64,000 nucleotides of DNA from Arctopsyche grandis (GCF_051622035.1 NC_135355.1:7304001-7368000), one strand, 5' to 3'. Numbered from the stretch's first letter, positions 1-12,200 are shown. A program made the numbers and translations. Notes: generated by a model not told the origin, from the sequence alone.

Positions 1-281
1 GCATTTCTGAAGAGATATATTTTTCAATTTTCTCTGAATTTTCCCACAAATCGCACGTAAAAACAGGAACCTCAGAAATAATTTGACCACTTCACCAGAA
101 ATGACTGAGGAAGAAGGGCTATGACCAGTCGATTGAATTTTCCCAACAGTTTGCATTAAGTTCGCCGTATTATCTCCATTTCTCGAATAAGAGCTAGGTT
201 GCTTTTCTGATAAAACTGCCGAAGGACTTAATTCCACTATTTCACTAGAGAATTTGTCAGTTTTAGTCAATTTCGATTAAC
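1..281 (-). CDS. possible partial exon at window edge, unrecognised
   Basis: Read on the minus strand, one frame is open from about 281 to the window edge (about 93 codons) and rich in Ser, Glu and Lys. From about position 100 leftwards a second frame is also open and looks more protein-like (it contains Val-Phe-Thr-Cys-Asp-Leu-Trp-Glu-Asn). This suggests either a frameshift or an intron boundary: a strong polypyrimidine-AG sits just upstream, near 115. There is no start codon or family match that I recognise. It may be an exon of a gene continuing to the left, a pseudogene, or chance. Low confidence. Confidence 0.25.
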
Positions 282-1996
282 TCTCGATTTGATTATTTTT
301 TCGCTTTCTTCACAGAACTTCTTCTTAAAACTAGTCATATTAAAAATATATATAAAATACTTCTCAACTACAGAGAACACAATGGTACACTACAGAGAAC
401 CTTGAGCAATGAGCTAATTTTTATATAAAACGATCAAACACATTTCGGGATTGGTTTATGTAATTGTAATCAATCGCGATCTTATTCCGGAGCGTGTTCA
501 AAATCAATTGTCGAAAAATCTGAACGAACTCACTGATTTTGTGCGTTAAGTTATAAAATTGACATATTTTGGTCGCGTTCTATTATTTATTAACGGAAAG
601 ACTTAAAAAGTAAAAAAAAAAATCAGTGAAAAAGGCGCGCCGCTTTACGGCGCCCTCCAAGGCTCGGCGCTCGGAGAAACTTTTGCCATTTTGCGTGGTT
701 TTTACAATTTTCATCAGCTGTATTATAGGTAAAAACTACATTCATATGTATGTACATATAAACAATATAAAAATAATTAACTTAAATTAAACTAAATGAA
801 TTTATTAAAATTAAATTCATTTTCAAAGATCTCGCTAAATTCTCGTGTATTTTCCAAGAGGGAATATCGACAACAAACAATATACATGTATATACGAGCT
901 TTTCCTTGATTCTACCATCCAAACCTTACATACATACAAAGTCTCTTTCGAAATTATATGTATATTAGATTCTCGACGATAGCTTCAGTTTACTGAAGCC
1001 GTTTTATTACAAAATGTGAAAATATCTTCCGGCTTAAATGTCCTGTATACGTATTTTCTAAATCTGGCCACCCTAACTATGTAATTCTATAATTTGAACA
1101 TCAATTTGAAGTATATATATTCGGTGCAAGTTTTTTTTGATTTTGAAAAGAAGAGAAAAAAACAATATTTCTTATTTATAAATTTCGATTTCACAACGAA
1201 AGGGTTTCCTAATGTTGTAAAATACTGTCTTAAATAAATTAACATTCACTAAATGCTAAATTCAAGCATTTCACACATTTGAGAAGAATAACTATTTTAA
1301 ATAAAAATATATTGATAACAATAGAATTTAATATTAAATGCGGTTTTTTGTATTTTTTGACATTTTATCCGAGTCACATTTTACAATCAATTTTTTAACC
1401 ACTTCTTCCACTTTCTGATGATAATACAATATTCTATCAAAATTTGTTTTACAAATTCAGAAAATCGGTTCTAAATCTTTTTAAGATTTTACCGCATTGG
1501 TCTTACGAATTGAATGAAACAAATTTTAATATTTTAAAGATTTAATATAATATTGATATAAAATTTCCAATCAGCAACTGGTACAGCGAGTTATTATGCG
1601 ACATAAACTATTTTCCATTACAATTTAAAATTACAACACGGCTTTTTAGATATATGTATATAATGTAAAAAAATACATCGAAGGGCTTAATGTGTGTAAT
1701 CTTTTGTAAGCCTCGTTCAGTGCAACAACTCAAGCAATCAACGCCCAAGACATCCTTGAATTATCTCTTTATCATATTTCGTGGGAAAAGCGAGTATCGT
1801 CTGCAATTTTAAAAATAGCTGATGAAAGTACATACATATGTATGTACATATATACTTGCTGGATTCAAGTTAACCAGCTATCGACTGTAGTTTTTAAAAT
1901 GTAAATACATACTTACAAATATTTTACTGTACCTAATTTTATTGTCGATAGATTTAGTCACGATTGGTTTCCAGTTTAATGACCGGATAAAACGAA
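282..1996. other. AT-rich spacer, nothing recognised
   Basis: AT-rich sequence with TATGTATGTACAT-type microsatellite patches. A short GC-rich patch at about 630-690 (GGCGCGCC and GGCGCC motifs) looks like a transposon remnant. No convincing coding region or RNA gene. Confidence 0.5.
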
Positions 1997-2164
1997 ATGT
2001 CGTTAAAGGGCAAGGATGCAATTATATCGCCCGTAATGCATTTTAAAAATGGAAATGTGCATTTGTTTGAGGCGAGTGTTAAAAACCAGTTCATCTTCTT
2101 CCACCTCACGATGGAAGCAAATCAACTGGAAGATTCGCTACACCTGCATTCTGAAACAGAATGA
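1997..2164 (+). CDS. small ORF, 55 aa, unknown
   Basis: An ATG in a favourable context (AACGAAATG) opens a 55-codon frame ending in TGA. The product starts MSLKGKDAII and ends HSETE; it has no signal peptide, membrane segment or recognised domain. An AATAAA lies about 100 bases downstream. The composition is more protein-like than the surrounding DNA, but another reading is possible: the TTTCCAG just upstream could be a splice acceptor. It could be a real micropeptide gene, an exon, or chance. Confidence 0.22.
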   Translation: MSLKGKDAIISPVMHFKNGNVHLFEASVKNQFIFFHLTMEANQLEDSLHLHSETE

Positions 2165-2872
2165 TTCCCGTATTTGTTGTATGTACGTACATACATATAC
2201 ATATTGTATTACAATGAGAGGCATGCGTTTAGTTATGCACGATGGGATTACAAGCGTACGTATAAATAAATACTAATTAATTACATATATAGTTATCCAG
2301 CTTTATTTTTTTGTAACATCCCCATAATTATCGAAAGGCTCAGCGAAATCTCAGTTCAATGTTTTCAAAATTATGTACATACGTTCCACAGAAACAGAAC
2401 ATATACATATGAATAAAATTAAGTAATTAAGTTCATATACATATATTATTATTATTAGATAACATTCACCGTTATGACTCGTTGTAGTTTTTCTTTATAA
2501 AAGTATGAAAATGTTGACATTTATAATTTTTACAAATTTAAATGGCGGTTGCTTCTACTAACCACCACTCATTGCAATTATGATACATAAATGTTATTAT
2601 TGTTCTTCCCAGCGGTGGATTAATTGGTTCCCGGAAAAATGCACTAAATTGCACTGAATAGTGGCGTAGTTTCGAGAAGTCCTAATTTTCATAGGCGCTC
2701 AAAAAGAATTTACGCAATAGAATTCCACAAAAAAAGTTTAGCACCCTCGGATAACATGCAAATACCCCTTGATGCTTTTTTGTACCTCATTGTTTGGTAC
2801 CTACTATTACTCGTAACAATTGAAATCTCGCTATAGCCGAGTTCGTATTAAACAAAATCGTTTGTATCATAA

Positions 2873-4605
2873 TTAGGGTGACCAAATTTCCCAGAACGCT
2901 ATAAAAACGGGATCTATAAAAAACGGGACGCTCTGCAAAAAATTGTCCCCCCATCCCTATATAAAAAAATCGGATGTAACCAACCCATGACTCTATCTAT
3001 GTATTTGGGGAATATAAGAAGGATAAAAAACAAAATTCCAAAATTAAACAGACATACATATGTATATATGTACACGCGCACACATACCGGCTATGACGAG
3101 AGCATTTTCGATACAAATTGAGCGCAAATGTAGGGAAACTTACACAAGACAAAAGTTCTACATACTTCCAGTTGTCAGATTTTGTTTTTTTATTACTTAA
3201 AATCACTATATATATTATACACATTAAATATCAAGAATAAAAGTAATTTAAAAGGTCAAAATAAAATAATGATATATTGTTTTAAAAAAATTACTACTTC
3301 CGGTTTACAAATTCTGATCAAAACTTTATCAACAACCTTATTTGTATTATTTAGTACATAAATAATACTAATGTAAATTTTTAGCTTCATACATTCAGGG
3401 GTGTGGGAAAAATCGTGAGGTCACTTTCGGTTTATTAAATTTAATGATTTTTTTTTTATTTTCATCACACTGATACAAGGATTACACTTGAATTTTCTCG
3501 TGATGAGTATACATGTTTAAGGGGTTGAAAAAATAGTGGAAGAAAAATCGAACAAGAGTAAACTGCCACTTCTGGTTGACGAGTGCTCACTAAATTTTAT
3601 ATATATAACTTGGTATTAAACTTAAACTTCTAGATACGAAATCTCAGTTTAATATGCCGAAAGGTTTCCGAGAAAAACATAAAAATTGTCGATCCTCTAT
3701 GTGGTAAAAGTACTACTTCTGGTTGAGGTAAAAATATTTTATAAATATTAAGGTATAAAATTTAGAATTTCTATTACATGTAAAAAAATTTCAGTCTGAT
3801 TCGGTTAGCGGTTTGGGAGATAATTGAATTTAAAAACTAAAAAAAAAGAGGACACCTACATCTAAGGGGAGGTACCATTTCCGATCAACTTAAAAAATTA
3901 CGTCATATCGATAAGAATTTCAGTTACCGATACTAAGTTTCAGTTAGATAGGCAAACATTGTTTGAAAAGTCACCAAAATATACAGACACACACGCATTT
4001 TTTCTAGATGATAAAAACGTTATCAGTGATCGATTCTGAGATTGAATCAGTCAAAAATCTCGATTTCGAATTTTTGTATGATCACAAAACTTTATCTGTT
4101 GTTACTACGTACATATGTAGATAAAGTAAAAATGTGTTTCACGTTCAAGTTTTATAATTTTTTCCACAAATAACCATTAATATTGTCAAGGAGTTATAAT
4201 TTTTTCACAATGTACAATTCTTGTGTACAAAGAAAATAGAAACAAGATGATATTCTTTGTTTCTTTTAATTGCAAAAATTATGTGCAACTAAAATTTTTG
4301 AATTCTTCTTTTGTTAAATACATACAATATAATTTTTACCAGATACATTTCTTTTAAAGAAAAAAATAGAACGAGAAAATAAATTAAATATAATATAATA
4401 TTGTATTTTACGAGTGATTTTTTTTAGAAACATTTAAAATGAATCATGTAACGAAATATTTAAATGTTACTTTAAATTGAATATATTACGTGTAAATGTA
4501 TATTTATCTAATAATATTTGTTTTTTGGAAAAAATGATTTGGAAAAACAAGGACAAAATGGGACAAACCAAACAATTTAATGAACGTATGATCACCCTAA
4601 TTATA
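2873..4605. mobile_element. degenerate DNA element with AGGGTGACC-type ends
   Basis: The left end reads TTAGGGTGACCAAAT and the right end, inverted, reads AATTAGGGTGATCATACG. A third copy of this terminus, AGGGTGACCATACGTCCCAT in inverted orientation, lies at about 29820-29855. The interior is occupied by the 1.2 kb modular repeat described separately, so this may be a short TIR element split by a later insertion. No transposase is visible. Confidence 0.35.
2968..4134 (+). repeat. 1.2 kb modular interspersed repeat, copy 1
   Basis: Colinear with 62040-63206 over its whole length, from ACCAACCCATGACT to TAGATAAAGTAAAA. It is internally modular: CTTCCGGTT-like motifs recur near 3170, 3297, 3422, 3568, 3712 and 3882, several followed by TTTCAGTTCGATAGG-like and GGTTTGGGAG-like motifs. 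The 3' part carries a CACACA run followed by TTTTTTCTAGAT. No long ORF. Superfamily unknown. Confidence 0.75.
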
Positions 4606-5141
4606 ATACATAATAACATCTGTGAATAATTTGATAAATAATCTATTTTAGCTTCTCCTTTTGTCAATGAATTATTAGATTTTGATAAAATATATAATAC
4701 ATATATATGTAAATATTATTGATATAAAAAAATAATGAAATTTAGTTTTATCAAAAATATGATAGGCGATTGATATAAAATAACAACAGAAACACTTTTT
4801 ATGGCGCATTAACATTCATAACATAACATTTGCGATAGTAGAGCGGTATACCTGTGTAGTACATAGATAGCAGAGTGCACATTATATATGTATGTACATA
4901 CATATGTTCAGGTAGATCAAACCTGTAGTTAATTGTATATATTTTGAACAATGCGTTACATGAATGTATATATATAATTAGCTTTTTATAGCTAGGGTAC
5001 TTCATGATTGTTTTAATACCCGACATGAAATTTTGATATAAAAATGTTGAGAGTAACTGCATTGAGATAATAAGTACACGATCTGTTCACATAGTAAAGC
5101 GGTCAGGACTTGTTTTCCCGAGACGAACGTCTGAAATAGGT
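4606..5141. other. upstream region of secreted-protein gene
   Basis: AT-rich with TATGTATGTACATACATATG microsatellite at about 4885-4905. No other feature supported apart from the promoter listed next. Confidence 0.4.
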
Positions 5142-5149
5142 TATAAATA
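5142..5149 (+). promoter_or_regulatory. TATA box of secreted-protein gene
   Basis: TATAAATA lies 71 bases upstream of the start codon at 5213. This predicts transcription start near 5170-5175 and a 5' leader of about 40 bases. Position and motif fit a focused insect core promoter; the exact start is inferred. Confidence 0.5.
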
Positions 5150-5212
5150 CTGGCAGAGCAATAGTACCTGTTTTGTACTGCTAGTGCGAGTGACGGTTCG
5201 ACAGTCACCAAG

Positions 5213-5220
5213 ATGAAGAG
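5213..5220 (+). CDS. exon 1 of secreted-protein gene
   Basis: Eight coding bases, Met-Lys and two bases of Arg, followed by the donor GTAAATATC. Too short for ordinary ORF detection; supported by the signal peptide it completes with exon 2. Confidence 0.72.
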
Positions 5221-7666
5221 GTAAATATCATATATATTAACATAATTTTGACTTTGTCACACACGTTTCATAGTAAAGTTTCAGTTTTCTGCTGAAAAGA
5301 GATGTGTTTGAATGTAACGGTTCAAACTGTGTACTTACGCTGATTTGCCTCACGAAGGTGTATTTTATTTAAATATATAGGATACAAATTCGTGTACATA
5401 TGTATGTATATTGGAGGTGTACTAATAGCCAATAATTGTAAATATCTTATATGATTGGTACATTCATGGAGACATTTTCCAAGGAAAGAAAATATAGGTA
5501 TACTATATAAAATATCTCTTTTGCTAGCGCACCTAATAATTCGCCTTCACGAGAAAAATACAGTTCACCTGAAAGGGCAAGGACTAGGATAGGTTTCAAC
5601 TTCAGTTTAATAAATGTCTGTCAGTTTGATCACCTTCTTAATATGTGTTATAAATATGGCTCTACCTCACGGGACCGAAAGTGAAAAGCCCGAAAAAGCA
5701 AATATCGAAAATCGAAAGATCAAAAAAAAGGGTGCATGGTAAACGGTACTATGTATATATAATATATATGAGTGGCATGCGGTGAAATTATCTCTCTTTT
5801 TGTCATACAGCCTTGTTTAATGTGCGTGCGCAGGATACGGGAGGAAAAGCCTGTTCCTCTTGTTCCTGTTGTATCCTGCTCGCGCAAATTAAGTGAGGAT
5901 ATACGACAGGGGGAGAGAGAGTTTTATCGCACGCCACTGATATATATACTAACCGTTTTTCATATGTATGCATGGTAAACGAAATATATAGGCATGCCAA
6001 CATATATTTTATTGCAGTGGCGTATTATCTAGTGTAATCTGTAAATCGGCCTTCACACCCCCATAAATAATTTTTACAACATTTACCACATATTAGAACA
6101 TTCATATTCAATTTTTATAAATTACACTAATAAAAGTATATTATAGAATAAAAAATGTTTTTAGTTATAAATCAGTCTTGTAAAATATTTTTTAAGTTAA
6201 ATGATAATTAGTGACTTTATTTTTCTTATAATCTAGAAATTCTTATAGACATACATACATATTTGTTGAATCACCTTCTTCATTTCACCATTAAAAATAT
6301 GTGCAAGGGGAAATTAAAATACATACATCTATAAACTAAAGGGAAGGGGAAAATGTATAAACTAAATTGGAGGTGATATAGTAAAGAACGTGTAATAACA
6401 AACTTTATGAACGACCTTTAGAACTTTGTTATATACATACATAGCGTAGTTAAATTGGCAAATTCTGATAGTAAACGATCGGCTTGGAGTTACAAATATT
6501 CAAGTTGATGGTCTCATAATATTTTTACTTAAACAATATATGTACATTCACTACAGATCAACATACGGGATCGAAATCGGCAACCTTTCTGTGGTTGGCA
6601 TCAACGCGACCACCAAGCTATGCTGCTGGCTATATTTTTTGAATAAATTTAAAACTTTCCTATTCAAAATACGCAATCTAAATATTTACTTTTAGGAAAA
6701 GTAAATATTTATACAGTTATACAAATATTTTTATACGCAAAATCTTCCTAATAATATTGCATTCATTGTGTATTGTGAATCCATGTATTAATATTATAGG
6801 TAACTAAGTTAAATGTGTAATTAGATCTTGAAAACATAGTTGGTATCGAATTTTATTTTGACTGACTCGGCACAAATAACAGCAATCTCGCCAAAATATA
6901 TTGTTTTAACTAGTTTTTATTTAAATATATAAAATATTACGAAATTAATAATAGCTGTACATGTTTCTATATTCAATCCAATGAGCACATTTAAAATTAT
7001 CAATTTTGAATCAATGAATCCATTAAAATCCGTATTTTTTTTGTTTTCAGATATCTGTTTTTTTCATTTGTGTTATTACACGTTTGCAAACAAGTGTACG
7101 CAGTGCACAATGCAAATCAACACGATGATGAAAAAATAACGTATGTACAAATTAAACCATTGACGGATCAAAGCACACTGTCAGTAATACCGATATTGGA
7201 TATGTCTAGATCTGCCAAAATAGAAGGTTCACCGGTTTACTCATTGACAATCAATAAATTGTCAGCGGGCAGATTTCGCAGAAGTGATGATGATTCTGAA
7301 AAGACAACGGATGATGACGAAAACCACGAAAGCGAATATAGATTTGATACGAGTGAGGCCATACTTCCTGATGTAGAAGACAGCGTGGACAACGAGCAGC
7401 AGTCGCATCTCGAGACAGAAATTGGGGCAGAAAATGATTTTATAAAACCAAATATATATAACAAAAATAATATTGGAAGTTTACTAAAGCCGAGGTTTCC
7501 CACTAAAAAGTATTATAGTAATCTCGATGTCAACCCAGGCTATAGGAAATACTTGGAGATGAGACAATTTCGGTCGCGTTGTAGGTGCGAAAGGATTTGG
7601 AATTGCCCCAAATTGCAAATCACTGTACCCCGATGCCCCGATGAGTATTTTCTGTGTTGTTTTTAA
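5213..7666 (+). CDS. secreted cysteine-rich C-terminal protein, 207 aa (2 exons)
   Basis: Exons 5213-5220 and 7051-7666; the intron 5221-7050 has GTAAAT and TTTTCAG borders and splits codon 3. The joined protein is 207 residues. Residues 1-20 (MKRYLFFSFVLLHVCKQVYA) form a clear signal peptide that only appears once the tiny first exon is joined, which supports this start. Next comes a polar region with Arg-Phe-Arg-Arg before Ser-Asp-Asp-Asp, a good furin-type site, then an acidic stretch rich in Asp/Glu. The last 30 residues hold all six C-terminal cysteines as C-x-C-x5-C-x9-C-x6-C-C-F, loosely like a clip-type or other small disulfide domain. I do not recognise a named family. It probably acts outside the cell, perhaps as a processed precursor; both points are inferred. 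Confidence 0.82.
5664..5985 (+). mobile_element. partial copy of the foldback element in intron 1
   Basis: Shares AAGGGTGCATGGTAAACGGT, the GGAGGAAAAGCCTGTTCCTC block and the CTCGCGCAAATTAAGTGAG block with the complete foldback element at 35088-35469. The arms are diverged and interrupted. It lies in the intron of the secreted-protein gene. Right after it, at 6015, begins a CAGTGGCGTA motif resembling a hAT end. Confidence 0.6.
6563..6630 (-). repeat. tRNA-derived SINE head, minus strand
   Basis: On the minus strand it reads CCAGCAGCATAGCTTGGTGG (A-box-like), then GATTTCGATCCCG (B box), matching the heads at 36873 and 48849. The SINE body and tail are absent. Confidence 0.6.
7051..7666 (+). 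CDS. exon 2 of secreted-protein gene
   Basis: Starts after TTTGTTTTCAG, completes codon 3 and runs to TAA at 7664-7666. Holds most of the signal peptide, the Arg-X-Arg-Arg site, the acidic region and the six-cysteine tail. Confidence 0.85.
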
Positions 7667-7824
7667 CACCAGTCACTTGTGGTGATTGAAAATCAAGACA
7701 CAAAAAAATTGACTGAATCTGAAAGGTTAATTCGACCACAAATGTGTTAATAGAGTAGACAGACTGAATGTAGTTTAAGTTCTATATATGTATGTATACA
7801 AAGTATGAAATTATGTAAGACCTG

Positions 7825-7830
7825 AATAAA
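7825..7830 (+). terminator. polyadenylation signal of secreted-protein gene
   Basis: AATAAA 158 bases after the stop codon, the first one downstream, followed by AT-rich sequence. Confidence 0.5.
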
Positions 7831-7849
7831 TTATATGCATTTACTTGTA

Positions 7850-8776
7850 CACATGCATTTTCATTTTTATTCCATATCAATTATAAAAATAGATTTTATA
7901 TTTTTTTTCATATCCACATGAAAGATAATAAAATTGCATATTTAACTAGGAACAAGGTCCAAAATTATGAACATTAAAAATCATATGACATTAACATAAA
8001 TATATACATATATTGTATATCATTGAATATGAACATTTCGGTTTAATCAAAAGAACCTTATCAATATACATATGTGTATATATATACACCATTTTCCTTA
8101 CTGCGGTGATAAAAATATTTCTTAAATAAAATTCAGTTTCCTGTTTCAGTTCTATTGTGGCTTCGGTTAATGTGGTGTGACTTAGCATTAAAATGTCGGC
8201 ATGATAATCTATAAATTGTTTTTTTAAGATTATAAAACTCGGTCATTAAAATGTGATAGATTGTTTTATTTATATAATTATAAAGACAAGCAACGAATAT
8301 TTTTTTTTACAACGCAAATATAATGCGGTCATGAAAACAATTGCATGCATAATTAGTTGTCTTAAAATAGTAAATTATGAAAAATATAAAATAATAGGTT
8401 GTTTGTGAAAAATTATTACAATATTTTTAAATATAATATAATTATGGTCTGATCAAAAAATCTAAACATAAGTACTAAATTATCAAAAAACTATTTTTTA
8501 GGGACCATTTTAAGTTTCTAGTATTAAAAATTGAGTCTAATGTATTTTGTATAACTTGGAACATAATCGCTACAATAACAAAATAATGAAAGATGTGTAT
8601 ATTTGGTATAATTTCATTCATAAAGCTTTCTTTATTAATTTTAGTCATAAAATTAATAAAGAAGTTACAATAATAATACTATACAATGTAATATATATTA
8701 ATTAAAATATGAGCACCGTTTTTTGAAAATTTGTAATACATATTAACAAATAACAGTAATAAAAAACTTGTGATAT
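7850..8776. other. AT-rich convergent intergenic region
   Basis: Lies between two genes that converge on it. Only AT-rich sequence and microsatellite patches are seen. A minus-strand AATAAA at 8782-8777 lies about 150 bases beyond the TRAFD1-like stop codon. Confidence 0.4.
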
Positions 8777-8782
8777 TTTATT
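8777..8782 (-). terminator. candidate polyadenylation signal of TRAFD1-like gene
   Basis: Minus-strand AATAAA about 150 bases past the stop codon at 8934. Other AATAAA matches exist in this AT-rich DNA, so the choice is tentative. Confidence 0.3.
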
Positions 8783-8933
8783 TAAAAAAAATGGTATACA
8801 TTAAAAAACGACATTTGAAGTAAAGAATAATATCATAATTTAACAGGCAGTAAGTCATGTATAAATTTGGCAACGAGTATTACATAGAAATAATCATCAT
8901 TATAGCAAATGAAATCCCTGTAATTTTCATCAA

Positions 8934-9290
8934 TTATGCAGTGTAACAAGCTTCTTGATGCCACACCAATCGACAAGCGGGAACAAGTATCATGCAAAAT
9001 TCGCAAGGCAATTTCACTTCGTCCAGATCGCCGATGGCTTCTTCGTCTTGCTCTTCTGGTGACAATATGGAGGTGCTTCGAATGTTGCTGTTCTTCACCG
9101 GCTTCACACTAGATCTTATCTCGTTCACCTTTATCACTATATTTTGGCCGTCGTGTAAGTTCACATTGGATATCTTGGGTGCACGGTGACCGTCTGGGGT
9201 ATTTGGGGGAGCTGTGTTTTCGATTGAATTTGGATATCCTGTGGAGTTCTTACCACCGGCGAAACTTGTAATATTGGGTCTACAACCAGT
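8934..9290 (-). CDS. TRAFD1: TRAFD1-like exon 8
   Basis: Begins after CATTTCAG with Thr-Gly-Cys, completing the exon 7 finger, and ends with a second LPCEFC finger four residues (Cys-Tyr-Thr-Ala) before the stop. This is the usual place for the C-terminal TRAFD1 finger. Confidence 0.83.
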   Translation of the reverse strand, partial: TGCRPNITSFAGGKNSTGYPNSIENTAPPNTPDGHRAPKISNVNLHDGQNIVIKVNEIRSSVKPVKNSNIRSTSILSPEEQDEEAIGDLDEVKLPCEFCMILVPACRLVWHQEACYTA

Positions 9291-12200
9291 CTGAAATGTA
9301 CAATTATATAAAAAATTTAGGACATACATGTAGACTTTATCTAGAAGTCTGGAATATTTACTATATATGCAGACTGAAAACTCGTCAAATATTTGATTAA
9401 AAAAATGTTATGGAAAAATATTAATGGCATCATGAAATGTCTTAGAAATTAATCTCATTAAAGGGATTTTTTTTACATAATCGATATTTTAAAAGATAAT
9501 CAGTTTTCTAGACTTTTTGTCGAAGTGTATTTTCAGTAGTAATATATCCCAACTGGCGTTTTAGGTCATTCATATTCGAATACAATTCAACTAGTAAATT
9601 ATATCTCTACAAGCGCAAATACACTTTTAACAATGTGCGCCAGTTGTAATATAATATTAGAGATTTGACAGCTCTCATTTTATTACGAACGTTTCAGAAT
9701 TCAACAATGCGTTAATATTTGCTAGATTTTATGAATAAAGGTAATGAGTACTGTATTACAACAACTCTAAGAATGTGTTCAAACCAATAATGTGACTTTC
9801 CAACTCAATTTAATAGTCAAGTGACGTTTTCACAAAAACCTAAACTCTCCATCTAAACTGGTATCAACTTATAGTTGAACTATATTTTCAGTTGTTCTAT
9901 ATTTTGACCAGTTGGAGTGTAATTCGCCATATGAATCAACTAACGTGGGTTGGAGACGGAATATATTCCAATTATTCAAAATATGTTACAACTGAAAATA
10001 CACTTCAACTATAACGGCAATTGGTACCAGGTTAGATGGAATACATTCCAACTTGTCAAAATATATTACAATTGGAAGATACACTTCAACTGTAGCATAT
10101 ACACAGTGCCACTCCAAGCTCTTCGCACCACGGACAGGTAAATAACTATCGGTATTACGGATGGAAAAAGCCGCCAGAATATCCATGCCCTGGTGTAGTG
10201 TCGTAACTATGGATCCGGACAATTTTATTTATGTTTTCAATTAGTGCAATTTTTTTTCCAGGATTAGTTATTAATTTTGGTTTTGGCTTAAAAATTCTTT
10301 CGAGGCCCGGGATCTGGTTATTAGCATTGGCTGGTACCTCCTTTTCGCCAGGTCTGGGCATGGATCAACTTCATTTTTTAAGGATGTGATGGACCCCATA
10401 TTTTTGGATATTATTATAAAATAAAATCATACGTATATCCCATTACTTCTTAATGTTAATTTTCAAAAGAAAATGTTCCTTTTTTTTGTATTGTCTTTTT
10501 AGCAAATATTCTAAAGCAGGCTCTTCACTCTCGGTGTACGCGGCCGCCAACACCGTGTGTGTGAGTCGAAATGTGAGGCGGCGACGAAGGAATAACGTCG
10601 ACGAGCTGTCGCATACCGCTTTACGAAGATCCCCATTTTTGGCGGAGAACTTCGCGCGAAGTCCAGTTGCGTAGCTACCATTGCGCAGAATGATGCAAAG
10701 CATCACGGCCCATGCTTGATATGAAAAAAATTCACCGTACGCCACTGCTATACACATACACCAGCAGTCACATAAAACGGACCACTTGTGAATTTTACGA
10801 CTTCGAGGCAATAAAAGGATTATCCCTTTATGTCTAGGGTTTTTAACGACCAAATATTTTAAATATGATTGTTTTCCAAGATTTGAGTTCAGTTTCGTGT
10901 GGGTTTTCGAGGATAAAGCATCAAATTCGAATTTTAACACGTCAACATGACAAAACGCGCTCAGTTATCATTGGAGAAGAGTGTAAAAATCACGACATTA
11001 GCGAGTTCAGGATTTTCCTTTCGGTCAATTTCCAAGAAAATGGGATGTTCTATATCGATTGTTTCGAGAATACTGAAAAAAAAAGAGAATCTGGAAGTTT
11101 TGATCGTAAGAAGGGGACCGGACTGAAAAGATGCACATCGAAGAGGCAAGACCGTGTAATAACAAGATTATCTTTACAGCAGCGATTCAAAACTGCTGTA
11201 GATATAAGAACAGATGTATCGTCACAATTTTCCATGGAAATCAGCGACTCAACAGTAAGAAGGCGACTCAGAGAAGCTGGACTCTACGGTCGGAAAGCTG
11301 CAAAAAAACCCACTACTAACCAAGAGAATGAAAAACAATCGATTGGAACGGGCGAAAGCACATGAAAATTGGAGTCCATCAGACTGGCAACGAGTGATAT
11401 TTTCCAACGAATCAAAATTTAGCCTCTATAGTCCTGATGGTTTTCCGTATGTCCGAAGAAAAGTTGGCGAAAGGTATAATGAAAATTGTACCCTTAAAAC
11501 TGTTAAGCATCCTCCAAGTCAAATGGTCTGGGGATGCTTTTCGTACCATAGTATTGAACAATTGGAGTTTCTACAAGGTGCCATCGATGGAAAAAGATAT
11601 AATTTTTTTTAGAAAAAAGCTTCGTCCCATCGATGGAAAACTACCTTTCATATTCCGATGATATAACCTTTCAAGAAGACTCTGCCCCTTGTCATCGAGC
11701 TAAATTGGTGAGTATTCATTTTATTTGATAACATTGAATATAAATTACAAAATTTCAATAAAAAAAACTGAAATATTTTTTTTTACTTTTTTTAGGTTCG
11801 GGACTATTTACAAGAAATGGGTGTCAAGACAATACCATGGCCTGGCAATAGTCCCGATTTAAATCCAATCAAAAATGTATGGATGTGTATCAAGTACAGG
11901 ATAAGGAAGAACAATGTTACTACTCTTAAATCGTTGAAAGAAATAATAGAAAAGATATGGTACGAAGACTTCCCAATCGAAATTTTAAAAACTTTAGTAG
12001 ATTCTATGCCAAACCGAATAAAAGAAGTTAAGAAATCGAAAGGAGCCGCTACAAAATATTAATTTCTTTTTTATAATTTGTAGATAATAATATGTGACTG
12101 TAATCAAATTAAAAATGTATATGTATAGTGTTATTTTCATTTCAAATTTCATTTAACCGTGAAGTCAACGCACGGTCGTAAAATCTGCCCTCCATTAAAT

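Noticed and set aside
10443-10940. 165-codon minus-strand frame overlapping the Tc1-like element
   Set aside because: It crosses the transposon terminus and the transposase start on the other strand and has no recognisable domain.
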